The position numbers were made by a program, and so were the translations under genes. Positions 60,157-64,000 of a DNA stretch of 64,000 nucleotides are shown in pieces. The notes beneath the pieces are model-generated. The model did not search any database. It was not told the DNA's origin and saw nothing but the letters and a program-made list of their open reading frames with translations. Source of the DNA: Hoylesella buccalis ATCC 35310 (GTDB lineage: Bacteria; Bacteroidota; Bacteroidia; Bacteroidales; Bacteroidaceae); contig NZ_CP102287.1 in the NCBI RefSeq assembly GCF_025151385.1, positions 2,976,001-3,040,000 of the forward strand, written 5' to 3'. Every line of letters begins with the position of its first letter. The first letter of the stretch is position 1.

Positions 60157-63100
60157 TTATTTTCTTAACATTTCCTCGACAGCTCGTTTCAATTGTTGGT
60201 CGTTGCCATTGATATAATCCTCTGGAGTGTTGTAAACTTCGATGTCAGGATTGAGTTGTGTGTTCTCTCCAAAGTTGCCTCGCATGTCTCGGCAACCTAC
60301 CTGTGGGATGCCAAAGACCATGGTATTGTCAATGAGTGTCTCCCACCAAACGGCGGTCATAGTACCAGCAACAGGCGTACCAATCAGTTTTCCAATGCCC
60401 AACTCCTTGTACACGAACGGGAATCCATGTCCATTGCTGTAGTCGTCTTCGCACACCATGACGCACGAAGGCTTAGTCCATTTGTTCCAAGGGTCTTTGC
60501 CAATGAACTGTCCACGTGGGACAAAACTCTGATATTGCTTGCCTGAGAGTAGCGTACACAAGTCATCGTGCAGCCAGCCGCCACCATTGTGACGCTCATC
60601 TACAATCACAGCCTCGCGATTTCTGTTCTTGTCGCTCAGCAATTCATGGAATACAGTGCGGAAACTCTCGCTATCCATGGCCTTGACGTGTACGTATGCC
60701 AACCGTCCATGCGACAGACTATCTACCGTTTGGCGGTTCCTGTCCACCCATCGCTTGTACAGCAATTCATCTTGGTAGCCTTTACTGATGGCCTTAACCG
60801 TTACGTCGAAACGCTTTTTGGTGGCGGGATTGTACACCGATACCCTGACATTGCGACCCGATTTTCCGTCCAACATATAGTAGTAGTCTTTGTCTTTCAA
60901 TATCGGTTCACCGTCTATCTTCTCAATGATGCAGCCTTTCGTAACCCCTGTTTTCTTCACTGAGAAAGGTCCACGATTGATAATTTCCTCGACTTTCAGT
61001 CCATCTCCATCGTACGTTTGGTCGTAGAACAAACCCAAGGTAGCAGTGCTAAGGTTGGCACCACCGCCAAAATAGCGCGCACCTGTGTGTGATGCGTTCA
61101 GTTCGCCCAATATTTCGCTCAGCATTTCACTGAAGTCATAGTTGTTATTGATATAAGGTAAGAACCGTGTATAACTCTTTTTGTAGCCGTCCCAATCGAC
61201 ACCGTGCAAGTCTACCTTATAAAATTTATCCTTCACCTGTTGCCAGATGTGGTTGAACATGTACTCCCTTTCCTGATAAGGCTTGTAGTTGAAACGTGCC
61301 TCAAAGGTGACATTCTTCGACGAGTTGCTACCGATATCTATCTTCTTGATACCCCCTCCAGAGCACAGGTACAGATTCTTGAAATCTTTGTCGGCCAGCA
61401 TGCCACCGCCTCCAACACCTTTCAACACAATTTTGGTGCTCTTATCTTGTAGATCATGTTTCCATAAGTCGTAACCACCTTCGAAGGCAGCCTGATAATA
61501 GAGAGCGTTTCCGTCGTTGCTTAGCACGGCATCTCCCAATCGGCATGAGTTGACAGTGAGCCGAAGCACACGGTCGCGGCAGTTGTCCAAGTCGAGTTTG
61601 ATAGGCTCTTCCTTCTTTTCTTTCTTCTTCACCGTCACGTCTACCGTCTTTGGTTCTTCGGCTTTCTTCTTCTCTTTCTCGGCTTCGGCGAGGAGGGCCT
61701 TTTCCTCTTTCGTCATCTTGAACTTCTCATATTCGTCCAAGTCGAAGAACATGATGTACACATCGTCCTCGGTTCCCCAACTTCCATGACTGCGATAGCC
61801 AGCCCGATCGCTTTGGAAGATGATGGCTTTTCCGCCTAATACCCATTTTCCATTACCTGCATTGTAGCCACTTTGTGTAAGGTTGTAAATGGGCTTTTTG
61901 CCTTCTGCGTCAATCAAGGCGATGTCTTGGTTGTTCCATCCTCCTGTTCCGATATAATTGGAGATGAGCCATTTGCTGTCTGGACTCCATTCAAACCAAA
62001 TATCTCCGTCGCTATAAGAGTAAACATATTTACCGTCCATCACGGTTCTTACTTTCTTGCTCTTTACATCAAGCACCTTGAGCGTACCCCTGTTCTCAAA
62101 GAAGGCAATGCTTTTCCCATCGGGACTGTATTGCGGTTGAAAAGAGGTATAAGCCGAATGGATAAGGCGTTCTTCCTGTAAGTCGGTGGCATACGCAAAC
62201 TGTTTCTCCGCTTTGTTCTTCATGGTGGTTTGGTAAATCTGCCACAACCCTTCTCGTTCTGATGCGTAGACAATGGCCAAGCCATCGGGTGAGAATTCAA
62301 TTGAACGCTCTTGTTCGGGTGTATCGGTAATCTGTTTGGTGGTTTTGTATTCGATGTTGGTTACATACACGTCACCATGAAGTACGAATCCTATTTCCTT
62401 TCCGTTGGGTGAAAGAGCAATCTCTGTCGCTCCCCATGTCTTTATCTGTCGATTCAAGTCGATGTCATTACGGTCGGCAGTAATGCTCACGTTTACTTTT
62501 TGCGGCGCAGCCGACCCCATTTGGGTGTATATCTCACCATCGTAACTGTAACAAATCCGCCCATTTTGTGCCACCGAAAGATAGCGCACGGGGTGTTTGG
62601 TGTGGTGAGTAATTTGTGTCTTGTCTGCGCTTTTCACCCCTCGCTTGTACACATTGAAGGTTCCATCTTCCTCACTTAGGTAGAAAAAAGATGCACCGTC
62701 GGGTGCCCAGCGTGGTGTACGATCCTCACCATTGAAAGTCGTAAGTTTGTTAAACTTGCCATTTTGATTGAGCCATATATCCCTTGTGATAGGCGATTGG
62801 TGATGTTTACGGAAGGGATCTTCGTATCCTTTCTTGTCATGATACAATATCTCACCCTTTTGGTTGATGCTCAAGTCCTCCATGGTTACTACCGAGAAGA
62901 GCTTTGGGCGGTCGCCTTTCAAGTTTACCTCGTACACTTGTGGGAAACTGCTGCTGGCAAAAAAGATGGATTTTGCTGTTGGCATGATAGCTGCACTGAA
63001 CAGAATATGCTCGTTGTCACGCCATGCAATGGGAGTTTCGTTGGTGCTTCGGGTGGTCAATCGCTTGGGTTCGCCACCGAATTTGTTCATTACATAGATA

Positions 63101-63363
63101 TCTAAGCTACCTTCACGGCTCGATGCGAAGGCGATTTTCGAGCCATCAGGACTCCAAATGGGGTAGGAATCGTATGCTGCATTTGAGGTGAGCTGTCGTG
63201 CCTGACCGCCTGAAGCGGGTACGGTGAACACGTCGCCCTTGTACGAAAACGCAATAGTTTGCCCATCGGGAGAGATAGAAGTGTGTCTCATCCACAATGG
63301 ATTGGATTGAGCTGCCACGGATAGAGATAGTGTGAGGGCAGCCAGAATGAGTGTTTTTTTCAT
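60157..63363 (-). CDS. Tricorn-like S41 family protease
   Basis: Exported serine protease of 1068 aa. Signal peptide (1-19, ending SVAAQ). WD40/PD40 beta-propeller repeats run to about residue 530 (ISPDGQTIAFSYKGDVFTVPASGG; WSPDGSKIAFASSREGSLDIYVMNK; FSPDGLAIVYASEREG). A Lys/Glu-rich helix follows (about 555-600), then a tricorn core domain, a PDZ domain (GCIIEKIDGEPI near 800) and the S41 catalytic domain (VIVDERHNGGGWLHDD near 935; EDDYSNGHGFPFVYKELGIGKLIG near 985, whose Ser is the probable nucleophile; GTMTAVWW). Tricorn proteins degrade oligopeptides. It is 48 bases downstream of the glycosyltransferase gene and probably cotranscribed. Confidence 0.92.
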   Translation of the reverse strand: MKKTLILAALTLSLSVAAQSNPLWMRHTSISPDGQTIAFSYKGDVFTVPASGGQARQLTSNAAYDSYPIWSPDGSKIAFASSREGSLDIYVMNKFGGEPKRLTTRSTNETPIAWRDNEHILFSAAIMPTAKSIFFASSSFPQVYEVNLKGDRPKLFSVVTMEDLSINQKGEILYHDKKGYEDPFRKHHQSPITRDIWLNQNGKFNKLTTFNGEDRTPRWAPDGASFFYLSEEDGTFNVYKRGVKSADKTQITHHTKHPVRYLSVAQNGRICYSYDGEIYTQMGSAAPQKVNVSITADRNDIDLNRQIKTWGATEIALSPNGKEIGFVLHGDVYVTNIEYKTTKQITDTPEQERSIEFSPDGLAIVYASEREGLWQIYQTTMKNKAEKQFAYATDLQEERLIHSAYTSFQPQYSPDGKSIAFFENRGTLKVLDVKSKKVRTVMDGKYVYSYSDGDIWFEWSPDSKWLISNYIGTGGWNNQDIALIDAEGKKPIYNLTQSGYNAGNGKWVLGGKAIIFQSDRAGYRSHGSWGTEDDVYIMFFDLDEYEKFKMTKEEKALLAEAEKEKKKAEEPKTVDVTVKKKEKKEEPIKLDLDNCRDRVLRLTVNSCRLGDAVLSNDGNALYYQAAFEGGYDLWKHDLQDKSTKIVLKGVGGGGMLADKDFKNLYLCSGGGIKKIDIGSNSSKNVTFEARFNYKPYQEREYMFNHIWQQVKDKFYKVDLHGVDWDGYKKSYTRFLPYINNNYDFSEMLSEILGELNASHTGARYFGGGANLSTATLGLFYDQTYDGDGLKVEEIINRGPFSVKKTGVTKGCIIEKIDGEPILKDKDYYYMLDGKSGRNVRVSVYNPATKKRFDVTVKAISKGYQDELLYKRWVDRNRQTVDSLSHGRLAYVHVKAMDSESFRTVFHELLSDKNRNREAVIVDERHNGGGWLHDDLCTLLSGKQYQSFVPRGQFIGKDPWNKWTKPSCVMVCEDDYSNGHGFPFVYKELGIGKLIGTPVAGTMTAVWWETLIDNTMVFGIPQVGCRDMRGNFGENTQLNPDIEVYNTPEDYINGNDQQLKRAVEEMLRK

Positions 63364-63411
63364 AAATGTAGGTTTTTTATTGTTTTAGATGTTTTCTCTT
63401 TTAAGTTATTG

Positions 63412-64000
63412 TTAGTCCCATTTGGATTTGCCACAGAGTTTCCGCATCCGATTGACCATCGCCACTTTGATGCGTTTGAAGTTGCCTTTACGCAAGTTGA
63501 TGAACAGCTCTTCTACCGATCGTCCTATCTTTAGCCATGGATGTCCCCAGCCCATGATGCGGAACATGCGGTGCTTGTAGCCCACATTTTCAATGATGTA
63601 TCGTGGGTGTTTCAGCGGAAACGACAGCTCGTGGCGTTGCATGGTGAAGATTCCTCGAATGGCTTTGGGCAAGTCGTCATTGCTTCCACTGAGGTGAACT
63701 CCGTCTTCGGTAGCTCCAGCATTGCTGATCATGTTCACTCGGGGAACGATGCAGAGTTGTGAATGGAAGAAGATGGCTGCATGAAAAATCGTTTCGTAAT
63801 AAGCTTTCCCCACCGAACGGTGATACTCGCAAAACTCGATAAAGTCGCTTTGGTATTTCCTTTCTTTAATAAGGGCTTCCAACTGCTGCCGATTGTACTT
63901 GTCATCAAGGAACGAATAAGTAGCGTCCCACTTGTCAACTACCCGTTTCCACGATGCCCAACCACTAATGCTAAAGGTGGTGGTGAAGAAATAATCATCG
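63412..64000 (-). CDS. Probable glycosyltransferase, C-terminal part (5' end beyond window)
   Basis: The minus-strand frame stays open from the window edge to the stop at 63412, giving 196 residues with no start, so an internal ATG at 63882 is not the true start. The segment DDYFFTTTFSISGWASWKRVVDKWDA, then HAAIFFHSQLCIVPRVNMISNAGATEDGVHLSG and FPLKHPRYIIEN, resembles the end of HlpA-like (nucleotide-diphospho-sugar) glycosyltransferases in Bacteroidota surface-polysaccharide loci, where an IVPNVNLIxNIGFGE-type motif occurs. No signal or membrane segment is visible in this part. Family call by pattern only. Confidence 0.6.
   Translation of the reverse strand, partial: DDYFFTTTFSISGWASWKRVVDKWDATYSFLDDKYNRQQLEALIKERKYQSDFIEFCEYHRSVGKAYYETIFHAAIFFHSQLCIVPRVNMISNAGATEDGVHLSGSNDDLPKAIRGIFTMQRHELSFPLKHPRYIIENVGYKHRMFRIMGWGHPWLKIGRSVEELFINLRKGNFKRIKVAMVNRMRKLCGKSKWD

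Noticed and set aside
62764..63105. A 113-codon plus-strand gene inside the tricorn-like protease gene
   Set aside because: It is an antisense shadow of the beta-propeller region; no promoter or independent protein features.
1..64000. tRNA, rRNA or integrase-associated attachment sites
   Set aside because: No cloverleaf, rRNA segment or integrase gene was recognised by eye on either strand; a covariance-model search would settle it.

Overview
The window is chromosomal DNA from a member of the Bacteroidota, most likely a Prevotella-like Bacteroidales species. The evidence is two SusC/SusD outer-membrane import loci, many lipoproteins whose signal peptides end in an S-C or A-C lipobox, promoters of the Bacteroidota type (TTTG or TTG, about 20 bases, then TAnnTTTG), a streptopain-type (C10) protease of the interpain kind, and a secreted protein with a type-IX-secretion-like C-terminus. 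No rRNA, tRNA, CRISPR array, prophage or classical insertion sequence was seen.

Layout. 1-6452 (minus): a cut-off C10 cysteine protease, then a SusC-SusD-lipoprotein operon. 7077-13159: a small membrane protein, a glycine-zipper lipoprotein, a PagL-like lipid A deacylase, an SPFH protein paired with an Arc-like DNA-binding protein, an NlpE-like lipoprotein and mnmA. 13754-22551 (plus): a second SusC/SusD operon that also encodes an HExxH metallohydrolase lipoprotein, a DUF4302 lipoprotein and a BACON-like lipoprotein. 23505-25787: ahpC and ahpF for peroxide defence. 25964-28682 (minus): rsgA, frr and rsmA, all ribosome maturation or recycling. 29016-34322 (plus): two Gfo/Idh/MocA oxidoreductases, two DUF1080 proteins and a sugar isomerase-like TIM barrel, which together look like the non-canonical 3-keto-glycoside pathway. 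34448-43784: a small lipoprotein, mutY, ferritin, a RecD-like helicase, a pseudopilin-like protein, DUF3822, rsmD, cardiolipin synthase and dnaG. 44364-48879: etfB, etfA and an acyl-CoA dehydrogenase, interrupted by two repeat-bounded insertions, one carrying a DUF559 endonuclease. 49050-64000: a GH3 glycosidase, a secreted EEP-family hydrolase, a PIF1-like helicase, a metallophosphoesterase with a SprT-like protease, a PKD/MAM-type secreted protein, a tricorn-like S41 protease and the end of a glycosyltransferase.

The most unusual content is in the intergenic DNA. First, five intergenic regions carry short arrays of a 22-base repeat (core CAWTGACTTTGG), all in the same orientation and all 100-500 bases upstream of a plus-strand promoter. 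Second, a GC-rich 38-base palindromic terminus occurs five times. Two inverted pairs bound a 186-base gene-less element (between etfB and etfA) and a 643-base element that carries a DUF559 nuclease (between etfA and the dehydrogenase). This looks like a non-autonomous and autonomous mobile-element couple. I know of no description of either family, but I could not search for one.
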